The notes under the pieces: generated by a model
The model's database searches: none
The model's input: only the letters and a program-made list of their open reading frames with translations
Told to the model about the DNA's origin: nothing
Translations under genes and position numbers: made by a program
From: Artemisia argyi
Taxonomy: Eukaryota > Streptophyta > Magnoliopsida > Asterales > Asteraceae
NCBI GenBank assembly: GCA_030686995.1
Contig: CM060697.1
Span: 101,836,772-101,900,771 of the forward strand
Direction: 5' to 3'
DNA: 64,000 nt
In this document: one piece after another, positions 1 to 11,743 of the stretch
How positions within the stretch are numbered: position 1 is the first letter of the stretch
Layout of the letters: each line of letters opens with the position of its first letter

Positions 1-425
1 GCCGCCGTTGCATCGCACGAGGACCCTGCTAGTAAAACATTAGTAAAAAAGAAATATATCCACTATAAACATCAAAATGACATATATACATAAAATACAA
101 GTTTTTAAATGCATGATATAGAATATAGTTTAAACATGTTTTGGGCAAATATGATATTACAATATTTTACTTGAATATATATAGAATTGCCCTTTAAATA
201 AATTATATTAAATTAAATAAATTTATTAGTTTTCATTTTTTTTTTTAATGACGGCCTTAAAAGCACTAATTAAAAACTTAAAGGTTGTTAATTGAAACCA
301 AACTTTTCTTTAAATCAATTTAGTTAAAAACTTAAAGTTAAAATATGCGGCGGTTAAAAACTTAAAGTTAAAATATGCATTTAATACACAACGATTAAAT
401 TTACAAATCAATTTAGTTACATGTG
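1..425. other. AT-rich flank left of the first MULE
   Basis: No gene is visible. The stretch is AT-rich, with a short tandem duplication (30-bp period) at about 323-378. It is presumably the host DNA into which the MULE inserted, because the 11-bp target duplication follows at once. Confidence 0.5.
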
Positions 426-436
426 ATTTTAATTTA

Positions 437-551
437 GAGTAAAGTCCATAAAATAGCAACATATTTTCTTAACTTTACATAGTTATGTAACAAACTATTT
501 TTATTACCAATTTAGTATGTAAAACTCGCTAATTTTTTACATTATAGTGAT
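437..551 (+). repeat. MULE left terminal inverted repeat
   Basis: It begins GAGTAAAGTCCATAAAATAG and matches the reverse complement of 31058-31173 with only scattered mismatches. Shared blocks include TAGCAACATA, GTAACAAACTATTTTTATTA and CCAATTTAGTATGTAAAAC. MULE ends are transposase-binding sites and often carry promoter activity. Confidence 0.9.
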
Positions 552-624
552 TTTGCTCACAGGCAACCGGTTTAATAATTAAAATGACCGGCGCGTTTTT
601 TTTTTTTTTTTTTTACTGAGTTGG

Positions 625-660
625 ATATACCACGTGGATTAAATTTGGGTATAAATAGAA
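625..660 (+). promoter_or_regulatory. Putative MULE transposase promoter (G-box and TATA box)
   Basis: A CCACGTGG palindrome (G-box core CACGTG at 631-636) is followed by GGTATAAATAGA at about 648-659, roughly 90 bp before the first ATG. Spacing and motifs fit a plant RNA polymerase II promoter. No transcript evidence is available. Confidence 0.55.
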
Positions 661-746
661 AATGACACATTCCTTAACCACATTTCTAACGTTCATAAAA
701 TAGCAACACACAAACCCTAAGATAATTAGTCATCTAAACATTCAAG

Positions 747-3412
747 ATGGTAAAAGGTAAGATTGTAATTGTTATTTATATATGTCAATTGATGTTTCCC
801 TTCTGTCAATTTCAGTTAAAACCCTAATTTTAACAAACCCTAATTTTTACGGACCCTAACTTTTTTCTTGTTTTATAATTGCAGATAAAGTTTTCACTGT
901 GAATTTACACCACGATGGGGTGTTTGTTCCTAGCCCTTTAAGATACTTGCAAGGTGATGAAAAACAAATCACTGATATCGACTTTGAAGGTATGAGCTTT
1001 ACTGATTTTCGTGAGGTTATCATTCATTTGGTTCATGGGATTGTGCATAGGTTATATTACTGTCCCCTTAAAACACCTTTGAATGTTGGTATTAAAGAAA
1101 TTAAGACAGATAATGATGTTGAAGAGTTTCTTAGGGTTGGGTATGAAAACAAATGGTACATTGACTTGTATGCTGAACATTTTGACTATAATGTCATGGA
1201 CTTTATAAATGAGGAAGCAAATGGGATTGTAAGTAGTGGCTCAAGTGATGAATACTATAGTAGTGATGAGTGTGAGGATTTCCCTGATGTTGATTTTCAG
1301 AATGAAGGGGAAGACAATGTAGTTATAAAGAATTTAACCACTAAAGACCCATTCCTAAATAAAATGTGCCCAAACAGTGACATATATGTTGACTATCATG
1401 ATCACTCAATCCCTCAAGCAGAATGTGAGGCTTTAGATGACCCTGATGCTGATATCATTGAGCCTAGTTGTCAAGTAAAAAAAGGTGTTTCTTATCCCAA
1501 ACATGACCCTAAAACTCCTTGGAACAAAATGATGTCTGTCTTAGGTATGAGGTATGAGCATCCTGACCAATTGAAGCTAGCCTTAGCCAACTATGGAGTA
1601 GCAAATGGCTACCAATTATGGTTTGAAAGAAATGATTGGAAGAGTCTCCTAGTGTATTGTGGTAGGAATGTTGAGGATGGTAGGTCTGCTGGGAGGTACA
1701 CTAACAAAAAAAGAAAGGTCCAAAAGTCTTTGTTTATTGATGATGATGCTAGTACTAGTAAGTCTCCTAAGAATAAAAAAGAAGTCTACTAAGTCTCCTA
1801 AGAAAACAACAAAATACAGAAACTTGCCTAAGAAAAAGGTTAGTTTCAGTCAACCAATCATCACCAGGGGTAGAAAAAGGGGGAGGGATGTAGCACTGAT
1901 GGTGAGGGAACTAGTTCACCAGTGATTAACCCAAATACCAACTCACCCAAACCACCTGAATCACCCAAGACTACTAGGAAGAGGTTAAGGGATGCAAAGA
2001 ACAACTTCCTGTTTGTGGTTTTAGACTATGGGCTTCATGGATGAGCAATGAGCACTCATTCCAGATGAAGACATTGAAACCAGACCATAAATGCTCTAGA
2101 AACTACAATCTTCGTTCCCTGGTCACTTACAAATGGATAGCATGCCACATGTCTAAAGAGATCCTTAATGATCCTTTCATTCCTTACATTAAGATGAAAG
2201 GTTTAATAAGGGAGAAGTTTCTGATTGATGTATCTTTAGGACAGTGCAAAAGGGCCAAGCAAAGGGCTTTGTTTAACCATGAGGGAGGGTTAATTGAGCA
2301 TTATGGTAGGTTGTGGGACTATAGGAGGGCACTGTTAGATTCAAACCCTAGTTCCACTTGTGAACTTGATGTGGAGGAAACAAGTTCTGGTAATAGTTAT
2401 TTCAAGAGATTTTATATTTGTTTCAAGGGTGTTAAAGAAGGGTGGTTGCAAGATTGTAGAAGAATCATAGGGTTAGATGGTTGCTTTTTGAAGCATACAT
2501 GCAGAGGTGAGTTACTCACAGCAATGGGTAGGGATGCCAACAATCAAATGTACCTCATTGCTTGGGCTGTTGTGAGGGTTGAAAACTATTTAAATTGGAC
2601 ATGGTTCCTTTCACTTCTTCATGATGATCTCAACCTGCAACAAGGCACAGGATTAACACTGATTTCAGATTCACATAAGGTAAGTATGTTTATATTTTGT
2701 AATTAGTCATATACTTTAACTGTTTTATAACATGATATATTGTATACAGGGCCTGTTAGAAGCTGTTGGTGATTGGTTGCCTCATGCAGAGCATAGAAAA
2801 TGCACAAGGCATGTGTATGCCAACTTCAAAAAGAAGTATAGTGGTTTACAACTACAAAGCCTTTTTTGGAGGTCAGCATCAAGTACTATGGAGCAACAAT
2901 TTAATGCAAGGATGGATGACATAAAATTGGAGAATAATGAGGCTTATGAGTACCTGATACAAAGAAATCCAAATACATGGTGCAGAGCATTCTTCAATCT
3001 CAATGTTAAGTGTGCTGCATTTGAGAATGAGATATCAGAGAGTTATCATAGGGCTATCCTGTTACAAAGATCAAAGCCCATTATCACCATGTTGGAAGAC
3101 ATCATGATATACATCATGCAGAGGTTATTGGCAATGAACAAGTTGGCAGTTAACTTAGAAGACACCATAACCCCAACTATTAGGAAAAAACTTGAATACC
3201 TCAAGTCAGAGTCAAGGTTACTGTTTTATTACTTAATACAATGATTCAATGATTGTTTACATGGTTGTTTCACTAACAGGTGTATACATATATATTTTGC
3301 AGGCATTGGGATGTTCTAGCAAGTACATATGATGTATTGGAAGTGAGAGCTAGAGCTCAAGCATTTGCTATCAACTTGACTAACCAACCCTGTTCATGTA
3401 AGTTATGGCAAT
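747..3412 (+). pseudogene. MuDR-type MULE transposase, N-terminal and catalytic part (broken)
   Basis: The start is a micro-exon, ATGGTAAAAG (747-756), then a GT-AG intron (757-884). Exon 2 reads on in phase into residues resembling the PB1-like N-terminal domain of MuDR transposases. A MuDR-type DNA-binding region follows (about 1520-1665, with LGMRYEHPDQLKLALANYGV), then a Lys/Ser-rich stretch with at least two frame breaks between about 1770 and 2010. The DDE transposase domain runs from about 2040: the first Asp is in GLDGCFLK, the second in LISDSHK. A GT-AG intron at 2680-2749 interrupts the domain just after that motif. A third intron is at 3217-3302. The last exon begins the SWIM finger (CSCK) and is cut at 3412 by an insertion. 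MULE transposases cut and paste DNA at the terminal repeats in the nucleus. This copy cannot encode an intact protein. Confidence 0.85.
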
Positions 3413-3413
3413 T

Positions 3414-6179
3414 GATTGGCTCCAAACGGTCAACCTAAATTGACCAGGTGATGGTCAACCAGGTCAAACTGCCTAGAGTCAATCTCCGCGGAGTATAGGG
3501 CTTCCCCGGGTCGTTATGTCCCGACGAGGTGTGGATTGTATTCAAACGGGCTTGTGATCGGGTGAATTTGGACAAGAAAGGGGTTTGTGATTTATTTGAA
3601 CTAAGGAATATACAAAGAAATAGCTTAAATAAGCTATATGAACAAGACTGGAAGTTTGGAAAAACCAGAAACGCTTAAAACCTAAAACGCGTACGTTTAC
3701 ATTTAAAATAACGTAAACGTACAAAATAAAACGTGAAAACTGAAATCTGAAAACCCACAGGGGGTGAAAATGACTTTTTTTACAAACTAAAGGATAAAAG
3801 AAAATTTTTAGAAAAAAAAAATGAATTTTTACACTAATTACTTATTTAATATTAATTAAATACTATTAAATACTAATTATTAATATTTAATTAGCTTAAA
3901 TACAATATAATATTAATTTAATACTAGAAAAATGAAAATTAAATTTCTAAAATTATAAAATAACTAAAAACAAATTTTAAAACTAAAAATATGTATTTTT
4001 GTCTTTCTGTGGTTTTTATATTAATTAATTACTAATTAATTTAATTTAACTATTTAAACTATTTTTAAATTATTAATAATACTAAAAGTGACTAGAAAAT
4101 TATAGAAAAATTTACAAAACTAATTAACCATTACAGGAATCCTAAAAAATTATAAAAAGTTTGTTTTACATATTTTTACACTATTTTACTAATTATTTAC
4201 TTATTTATTAATTAATATCTAATTAAACTAATTAAATTATAAAAACTAGAAAATGAACAGTAGAAATTCTAGAAAAATTCCTAAAATTATATTATATTAT
4301 ATAAAAGCTGGGAAAATATAAAAACTAGGTGTTACTTTATAAAAACTAATTATGCTATTTAATATTTAATTATTAATTAATTATAAATAAAACTAATATT
4401 AAATCTAATAATTACCAAATGATAATATAAAAATCTGAGAAAATTACTAAAATTACTTTAACATAAAAGGAATTTAAGAAAAATATAAAAATGCCAAGTG
4501 CTTAATAAAAATCTAAAAAGGAAAATTAAAAATTAAATTACATTAAATAGAAACTATCACTTGAAATTAAATTGGTTTTTGTGGATTTTTCTTTTACAAA
4601 ACTATTTTATACCTAAAAACATTAAACTTTTGCAAAAACAACTTTTTTGGAAATAAAAAATAAGCAAAGTGCAAGCTTAAAGGTTTGACAGTTGACTAAT
4701 GTTGACCAAAGCAAGGAATGAGCTGAAATTAGGTCTAGTGGGGTCCACAGTGAAACTTTTGGATGTAAACAAGTTATTTGGATAGTAATAAGCTATAAAC
4801 ATGCAAAGTGGTCCACAGAATAAGCTGTTAGATCAAAATAAGCACTTGGGTTGGTGTAATCTGAGACAGTTTATGGGACAAGGTTAGGGACTATCTAGGG
4901 GGCTCACAAGGTTGATTGGGGGCACAAGCTTGGGTGCAATGGAAAGCCAACCAGCTTGGGAGTTCAAAGAACCAAGAGTGAAGCAGTGGGGCCCACTGTG
5001 GAGGTCTGTGGAACCTCCCAAAGTGGAGGTGTTGGGGGACTGATCTGCTGCACAGGGGATATCCCTCCCCTGCAGGTCAGTTTGGGTGAAGGTGGGGCCC
5101 AGTGAAAAAATCACAAAAATATAGGGAAAGTAGGACTTTGAAGTTTAGCTGGGGGGCTATAAGTAGAAACAAGTTTCAAGTCCTAAAACATTATACAAAA
5201 TTCTAATTAATTCATGCCATTTTGAGATTTTCTGCACAAGAGTAAAACTTTGACTTTTGAGTAAACTTGAAATGTTGACTTTGTTGAATTTTGGTTGCTT
5301 CTAATTGATTGAGAACATGCTATTAAGCTAAAGTGAGACCAAATAAGTATAAACATACAACTTATGCAATGATGTTTGGGTTTGTGGATCTCAAATCCCT
5401 CACAGTTGACTGTGAGGGAAGATTAAAGATGCCTTGACTTTTTTCTTCAAATGGAACTATGTATTTATGATTCCACTGAACTAAAATGAACCTAAGAAAC
5501 TTGTGGGGACTAAAACTAACACCAATACTAGGCCTTAACACAGATTTGCAAGCTTAAGCCAAACACCCTCTAATGAACAAGTTAAGTGAGCTAATGAAGC
5601 AAATACAATAATTAACGTATGAAATTGATCTTAAACCTTGTACTAACCTAAAATGAACCTAAATGAACAGATATAAGCAGTAAATAACAACTATAACTAA
5701 ATAAGACAGAATAAGCAAATTTTGTGAGAGATTGAGCTTACAGATGGCCACATGCTATTGTACAAGGAATCAAAGGCAAAAGCTACTCCTAGTAGCTTGT
5801 CACTAAACCACTAGCACCATTTCAAACCAGAGAATTTCCATGCTCAGCCCATTCTTATTCTTCATTGGAATTTTTTATTTATTATCTATTTTTGGTGATT
5901 TTTATGTATTTTAAGATTCATCAGCTAAACATGAATAAGTGTTTTGAAAACTTTGAAAAGCTTTCCAGTGATCTTAACTGAGCTTATTTAAATACATACA
6001 AAAACTTAGAACAACATTTAAATTTAAAATGAATTTTCAAATACAATTTGTGCATAAACTGACAAGGATCTAAAATCTTGAAATTGATAGGTGAGATAAG
6101 TTTCAAATGCACTGAAATTATAGAATACAACTATTTTAAGCTAAAAATCACAATTATAAATTAAAATTACAACAATTCG
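3414..6179. other. Non-coding left part of the 7.16-kb insertion
   Basis: About 3750-4680 is extremely AT-rich, with repeated ATTAATTAAT-like words. About 4860-5160 is more GC-balanced, with words such as GGGGCCCACTGTGGAGG. No reading frame shows recognisable domains. It looks like degraded LTR or internal retroelement sequence. Confidence 0.45.
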
Positions 6180-6343
6180 TGATGAGGCGAAAAATGAACC
6201 ACTTTTAGGGGGTCATTTAAGCCCGGAATTGAATTTATTTGATCAAATATTACCCTAAATCGTTCCTTTTGTGATTTTAGGTACTTTGGGAGTGAAATCT
6301 GGACAAGGAAGCAATTCGGACGTTTTTGGAGCATAAAAGTGAA

Positions 6344-6753
6344 GAAAACGCCAAAGACTTAATTTTCCATGCTGGGAACAGTGTATGACGGCGTCAAGAA
6401 GGCAATCCTGATGGCGTCAAGAGTAATATCCATGACGACCCAGTACAAACATGAAGGCGTCACAAGTAGAGCGTCAAGAGTTAATTGTGTGACGGCCTGC
6501 AAAAGGGGACTACATGACGGCGTCAGATGTAGATCTAGGCAGTCCGAGGAAAACGCCAAAGACTTAATTTTCCATGCTGGGAACAGTGTATGACGGCGTC
6601 AAGAAGGCAATCCTGACGGCGTCAAGAGTAATATCCATGACGACCCAGTACAAACATGAAGGCGTCACAAGTAGAGCGTCAAGAGTTAATTGTGTGACGG
6701 CCTGCAAAAGGGGACTACATGACGACGTCAGATGTAGATCTAGGCAGTCCGAG
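6344..6753 (+). repeat. 205-bp tandem duplication in the gypsy LTR
   Basis: 6344-6548 and 6549-6753 are nearly identical, differing at a couple of bases such as GATGGCGTCA versus GACGGCGTCA. The other two LTRs of the family have one unit in this place. The duplicated block carries the TGACG-type motifs, so it roughly doubles the putative enhancer. Confidence 0.85.
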
Positions 6754-7664
6754 GAATTATTGGGCGGCGAGATGACGGCGTCAGACATTTGTTCTTGACG
6801 TCGTCACCTACTTAAATCTATATATAGTTTTCTAATTTTCATTCATTAAAAGAGGAACTTGTGTGGAGAAACCCTAGGGCCGAACCTTGTACGAATTTTA
6901 CAGCTTTTCAAGGGTTTTCAACCCTTGAATCCTTACATGTGCTATTGAGATAAGTCTTCTCTTAATTCAATCAATATGTCTATGTGTTGGTTGTCTATAT
7001 CTTGTGCTTGTCTTGATTTCAACATGCTAGGCTAGATTTATCTTGTGTTTGCTTAGATCTAATGAAACCTAGATGTTAATTATGTGTTGATTACTTGTTT
7101 ATGGTTGTATTGGATGAATGATTTCAATGTTAGGCTTAAGAAAACTGGCAGATCTCCATTGTGTAACATGCTTGAACGTCTTAGGAAACATGAACCGATG
7201 TGTACTAGGTTTTATTGGTTGTATTTAATGCATGAGTAAATTCTAATGATCCCATGTTAGGAGCTTCTAGCAGGCTCGACATAGGAGTGAAGTAGGCACT
7301 CATAGGATTGGGGAAGTAAGTACGCCACCCCATGAATGGTATTAAGGAATACAATCCGTCATCCACGCAACTATAACAAGTAATTAACGTGTAAAAGATG
7401 TCTAGGGAGTAGTGAAATCTAAGTAAACACATTTCTCCCACATATTGCTCACAACCTTAGTTTATTTTCATTTTTAGTATTTTATTTTGATTGCATCTTT
7501 AGTATTGGGTTAGTTGACTAGCAACTAATTCCACCCAAATCCTTCAAACCCGAGATTTTTACTTGCTTTCCTAAAAATATAGAAAATACAAAAAGAATCA
7601 TCCCTCATCTCTAGATCTAGTATTTAGGTTTTCTAATCCTAGCGACACTATTCCTAGCTGAACG

Positions 7665-9000
7665 TGTGGAAAACTCAAATGGGGGGTTGAATAGTTTTAC
7701 ATCTTTTTAATTTGTTATAAAAGAAAGTTTTAGTGTTTTCTTAGCTTTTAAAAACTTAGATTCGATAATATGTGATCTCAAGTCTTGCACAATATAAACA
7801 ACTATCAATAAATAATATATAACAATGATAAGTAATGAAATAAGTAAGAGATGGAAAGATCGAACCGCGAGACAAGAGATTTATAGTGGTTCGGCTACAA
7901 GGACACCTTCCTTGTCCTACTCCATTCCCCGAGCACCTAACTCGAGAGTTTTCTTCACTATATCAACAAGCTCCCTTATGGCGGAGAAAACCTTACACAC
8001 CAATTTACACACCACAACTTCTTCACACCTAAGTCACAACTTCTACACAACTTCTTCAAATCAATCTACTTCAAAACTAACTACTCCACACCTATCTTCT
8101 TCACACCAATTTACTTCACAACTAACTCCTCCACACCTAGCTTCTTCACTACAATCTAACTCCTAACTTTTCTTCTTCACACCAAGCTACTAACTAATCA
8201 CACAATCTATATATCTAGCACAACTATCTACAATCAAATATTCACAACAATCTTCACAAAGAATAATGTAAATAATCTTGATGATGCACCAACAACTTGG
8301 ATGTGGAGATCACACCAAGTTGTAATACTTCTTGTCTTGGGGGATAGAAGTATTCTTCTCTTGCACTTGAGAGGATGAAGTTTGAATCACTTTGAAACAA
8401 AGAATTATACACTTATGATCAAAGGATAAGAGAATAGAAATGTGGATCTAGATCAGAAAGTTTAGAAGTGCAAAAGGTGAGAAAATTCTGAGGAATGAAC
8501 TAGTATTTATAGGGGAGAAAAATACTGTTCTGGAGCGTGGCTGGTCCCCTTAATTAATGGCCGGTCCCCTTAATGATTAAGGGGGCCGCCTAAGGAATTA
8601 AGGGGGCCGCCCCTTCAGAACGTTGGTTTTTCTTGTCTTTTAGTGGGGAATATTTTTCTGGATAAAATTTGCCATTTTTGGTTGGAAATTTGAAATCATA
8701 TATTTATAATGAATTAAACATATTATTTTAATTCCAAAAGTAATTTTGTAAAAGATATAAGATGTTTAATACATTTTATAAAAATTATAGTGATTAGAAA
8801 AATTTCCTTTGATCATGAAATGCAATAAACCCTTTGTTTATTCATACCTTAAGTGATATGGAAGCAAAGACAAATATTAAGCACTAAAAACTTGTTTACG
8901 TCATAAGTTTTAGATTAATGAGTTTATGCTTTGTAATTATCAAAACATAGAGACATTGTTAAAATGCTAACAATGTTTTAAGACATTATTTATGTCAACA
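7665..9000 (-). mobile_element. Solo copia (SIRE-type) LTR nested in a gypsy LTR
   Basis: It is flanked by GAACG on both sides (7660-7664 and 9001-9005). Read in plus it begins TGTGGAAAACTC and ends GTCAACA, so in minus it runs TGTTGAC...TTTTCCACA. It shares the GGGGGGTTGAATAGTTT and TGGTTCGGCTACAAGGAC blocks with the LTRs at 12394 and 28883. A TATA-like box (minus strand) lies near 8510, with a GC-rich dyad just upstream (about 8525-8620). Confidence 0.85.
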
Positions 9001-9246
9001 GAACGATCAATCCCCCGGTACTTGTCATTATACTATACTACATCGATTAGGTACACTGCCTGGTGGGGGTTGTAAGCTTCTCAAGATCCCTTGAGAGGTA
9101 AAGCCTGGTGTAATTCCCACGCATCAGTTACACTAAGTTATACTACTTCTAATTAACTACTCTTTCTTTTTCCACTTTTCTTCACCTAAATACACCTTGC
9201 AGACCTTCTCTTTCTTTCCCATTCAATTTTGAGCCCGTTGGATGGC

Positions 9247-9522
9247 CTAAGAATGATCTGAGCCTTTAAATCCTTTTTTGGCGGGAAAATGGGAGAGTGC
9301 AAATTGGGCAAGGTAGAGTGGTTTAGGTGAAGCATTAAATGGATTTGTTTGGAGGGGGGACAAAGTATGGGAAGGCTGATGTGGAGGAGGGGGAAGGTGA
9401 AGTGTGGAAGTGGTGTTGCAGGCTGCTAGTGGGGAAAGAGGGTGAGAAGTTTGACTTGGGGTTTGACCTGGGGGTATATTAAAAACGGGAGTGGGTTTTA
9501 TTGGTGTTGGTGTTGTGACCAA
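9247..9522 (-). CDS. Proline/threonine-rich ORF, unrecognised
   Basis: This is a 91-residue open frame rich in Pro, Thr and Ser, with no domain I recognise. It lies just downstream (minus strand) of the LTR-like right end of the 7.16-kb insertion, where a gag gene would begin. It could be a decayed gag N-terminus or a chance frame in low-complexity DNA. Confidence 0.25.
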   Translation of the reverse strand: MVTTPTPIKPTPVFNIPPGQTPSQTSHPLSPLAACNTTSTLHLPPPPHQPSHTLSPLQTNPFNASPKPLYLAQFALSHFPAKKGFKGSDHS

Positions 9523-9939
9523 GAAACACCTTCAGGAGGTCGGGGATGCTTGAAATAAAGAGTAAACATGGTATATTATTAGCTTCAAGAAAGGGGAAGG
9601 TGTGTGTGTTTTCTAGAGAGAGAAAGAAGGAAACCACACACACCTTGAAATACAAAGAGACATCCAACCCTCCTAGTTGAGACTAGGAGGGGTATTTATA
9701 CTAGAATACAAGCCTAACTTAGCACTATTGTCTAAACTAGTCCTTGTACATAGAAGGAGATGCTATTCCCGAATATAACATTACTTTTAAGGCTAACAGT
9801 TGGGCTGCAAAGGGTAATGGGCCAAGGGTTTGTATGGGCTTGTGGAGTGATAAGGGTGGATAAAAGGGTTGGGTTGTTTGGTTTTGGAGTTGTATTTGGT
9901 TTATGATATCTTAAGGGTCCGGTTGGTTTAAGTAACAAA

Positions 9940-10410
9940 ACACAAGGACCAAATTTACAATTTGTGAAAAATGCAAGGGTAAAGTTTGGCCATTTTCTGA
10001 AGTTATACAAGGGACCTAATTTGCCATATTTAAATAACCAAAGGACCATGAATGTAATTTTCCCATTTTTAAACCACCAGGGGTATTTTCTGCCAAACTC
10101 TCAAACTCCAGGGACCAAACATGTAATTTCACTAAACTTGCCACCCAAGAAACATTCCTGCCAAAGATTAACAATACAAGGACCAAAATTGATTTTTCAT
10201 TCAAAAATATCCCACCAGGGGCCAATTCTGCCAAATTATGAAGTTCAGGGATTAAATTGCAATTTTCTCAAAACTTTTGAAATTATTCACCAAAGGACTA
10301 AATATGACAAATTATGATTTCAAAAGGACCTTTGGTGACGTTTCTTTTAAAATAAGTTCTCAGGGATTATTTTTGCCAATTTTTGAAAGTTGGGGGACTG
10401 AAACTGCCAA
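9940..10410. repeat. Degenerate ~40-bp repeated phrase (GGGACCAAA...TTGCC)
   Basis: Variants of an (A/C)AGGGACCAAAnTTGCCA phrase recur about a dozen times, for example near 9942, 10008, 10039, 10107, 10177, 10215, 10247, 10291, 10322, 10360 and 10393. Spacing is irregular, mostly 30-50 bp. The array occupies what looks like the promoter-side (U3) part of a minus-strand LTR. Confidence 0.6.
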
Positions 10411-10581
10411 TTCTGCTAACTTTGTATGTCTTTTATCTGTTTTTACTCTTTTTGCATCTAAAACATATAAAACACAATTTTGAAATATTTTCAGTATTTT
10501 GATGCATTTCTGAGTGTTTTTGTATGTTTTGCAGTTCAAATTTGACCAAAAATGATGAGTTTTTGAGCACTCATCAGCAAT

Positions 10582-11166
10582 TAAGTGGGGTTCCCTGCAT
10601 TCATGCAGTTGCAGCTTACATGCATGTTAGTAGAGATGCAGATGAGGGGATTAGTCAATGGTATAGTCAAGAAATGTGGGCCAGTGCATACCAATTCTCT
10701 ATTAGACCAGTTTTGGGATCTCTTTTCTGGATTAGGACCAACAATCTGCCCCCTTACCTCCAATAGTTATAAAAATGCCTGGAAGACCAAAAAAAGCAAG
10801 AGTGAAAGCACCTGTTGAGAATAACTCACAAGTGAGTAGAAAGGGAAGGCAAATGAGATGTTCAAACTGTCAAACTGTTGGTCACAATAAGAAAACTTGT
10901 GACAAACCAACAGTTCCAAAACCACCAATAGTTAGAAAACCAGTTGGTAGAAAAAAAGAACCACAACATACACCTGCCTCAGCAAGGGTAAGGGGCAGAG
11001 GTAACAGAGGTGGTGGTGGCAGAGGGCAATGAAATGGTGGCAGAGGGCAAGGGAGTGGTGGCAGAGGACAAAAAATGGTGGGATATGGACCAGAGGTGGT
11101 GGTAGAGGAACCAGAGGTGGTGGCAGGGGAACCAGAGGTGGTGGACATGGTGGCAGTGCTCAAAGG
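10582..11166 (+). pseudogene. MULE transposase, SWIM finger and zinc-knuckle part (broken)
   Basis: Immediately after the right GCAAT copy the frame resumes with SGVPCIHAVAAYMH. This completes the CxC...CxH SWIM zinc finger begun before 3412. A zinc knuckle (CSNCQTVGHNKKTC) follows at about 10859-10900, in another frame, after a break near 10740. An Arg/Gly-rich tail of RGGG repeats runs from about 10985 to 11156 and contains another frame break near 11030-11090. A GT-AG intron (11167-11254) leads in phase to the last exon. SWIM fingers are the usual C-terminal part of MuDR-group transposases. Confidence 0.82.
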
Positions 11167-11254
11167 GTATCAGTTTTCATACAATTAAAATTTCTTTATT
11201 CAAAGGTTAGATTAATACAAGAGATACTTACTTTATTACAACTTTCTTTTGTAG

Positions 11255-11743
11255 ACCATGGATGAAAAAGATATTAGGCAAGCAATGGAACATGAATACC
11301 TTCAAGGGCTATTGGATGAACAGGAGGAACAAATGCAAAATTATGACAAAGAAGAAAGAGAAAGACTCGATAATGAAGCTTTACAGCAGGCTCTGGAAGA
11401 AGAACAGATGTATGCAAGAATGGATGAGGAAAGACAAAGAAAAGAACAAGAATGGGAAGCAATGATGGATCCTTTGTTTGATTGCAATTTCCCAGAGAGA
11501 TTCCCAGAGGATGATCCTGATATTATAGAATACAGGGCAATGAAAGCTTCTATTAAATCTGTTCATCCCAACCAAGAATCACAAGTTCAAGCTAGATCTG
11601 CTAGTGTTGAAGCTTCACAGGTTCATAGTGTTCCTCCTCAAGGTTCAAGTGCAGGCAACAAACAGGAAAAAAACAAAAGAAAGCTGTTGTTAGTCAAGAA
11701 AACAGGATCTATCACAAACAGAGAGGAAGATCAGAGAGGATAA
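11255..11743 (+). CDS. C-terminal exon of the MULE transposase (charged, coiled-coil)
   Basis: About 160 residues follow a TTTTGTAG acceptor and are in phase with the upstream RGG exon. The first 75 residues are very rich in Glu, Gln and Arg and probably form a coiled coil. The rest is Ser/Gln/Lys-rich and looks disordered. I do not recognise a named domain. Similar acidic tails occur at the ends of plant MULE proteins. An independent small gene starting at the ATG at 11258 is possible but less likely. Confidence 0.55.
   Translation, partial: TMDEKDIRQAMEHEYLQGLLDEQEEQMQNYDKEERERLDNEALQQALEEEQMYARMDEERQRKEQEWEAMMDPLFDCNFPERFPEDDPDIIEYRAMKASIKSVHPNQESQVQARSASVEASQVHSVPPQGSSAGNKQEKNKRKLLLVKKTGSITNREEDQRG

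Larger units (their letters stand above)
6180..9126 (+). mobile_element. Solo gypsy LTR (Tat/Athila-like family), interrupted
   Basis: It begins TGATGAGGCGAAAAATGA and ends CCCACGCATCA. It is the reverse-orientation relative of the two LTRs at 15212-16616 and 21442-22846. A copia LTR is inserted at 7665-9000; without it this LTR is about 1.6 kb. It lacks adjacent primer-binding or polypurine sites, so it appears solo, and I see no matching 5-bp duplication. Its promoter region carries TGACGGCGTCA motifs and a TATA box (CTATATATAG, 6818-6827). Confidence 0.8.
3413..10576. mobile_element. 7.16-kb insertion splitting the MULE transposase
   Basis: The 5-bp word GCAAT lies on both sides (3408-3412 and 10577-10581). 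The insert begins TGATTGGC and ends CACTCATCA, the TG...CA ends and 5-bp duplication expected of an LTR retrotransposon. The first and last kilobases do not resemble each other, so no intact LTR pair is visible. On the minus strand the right end looks like an LTR: it starts TGATGAGTGC at 10576 and has a TATA box (GTATAAATACC) near 9700. The centre holds a gypsy LTR with another LTR nested in it. I see no pol domain. It may be a recombinant of two elements or a heavily deleted copy. Confidence 0.7.

Noticed and set aside
6359..6798. Paired ORFs on both strands with identical repeats
   Set aside because: They translate the 205-bp tandem duplication of an LTR promoter region.
10565..10576. Helitron 3' end for the 7.16-kb insertion, because of the TGATGAGT...ACTCATCA hairpin
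   Set aside because: The insert has a 5-bp target duplication and TG...CA ends. Helitrons insert between A and T without duplication.
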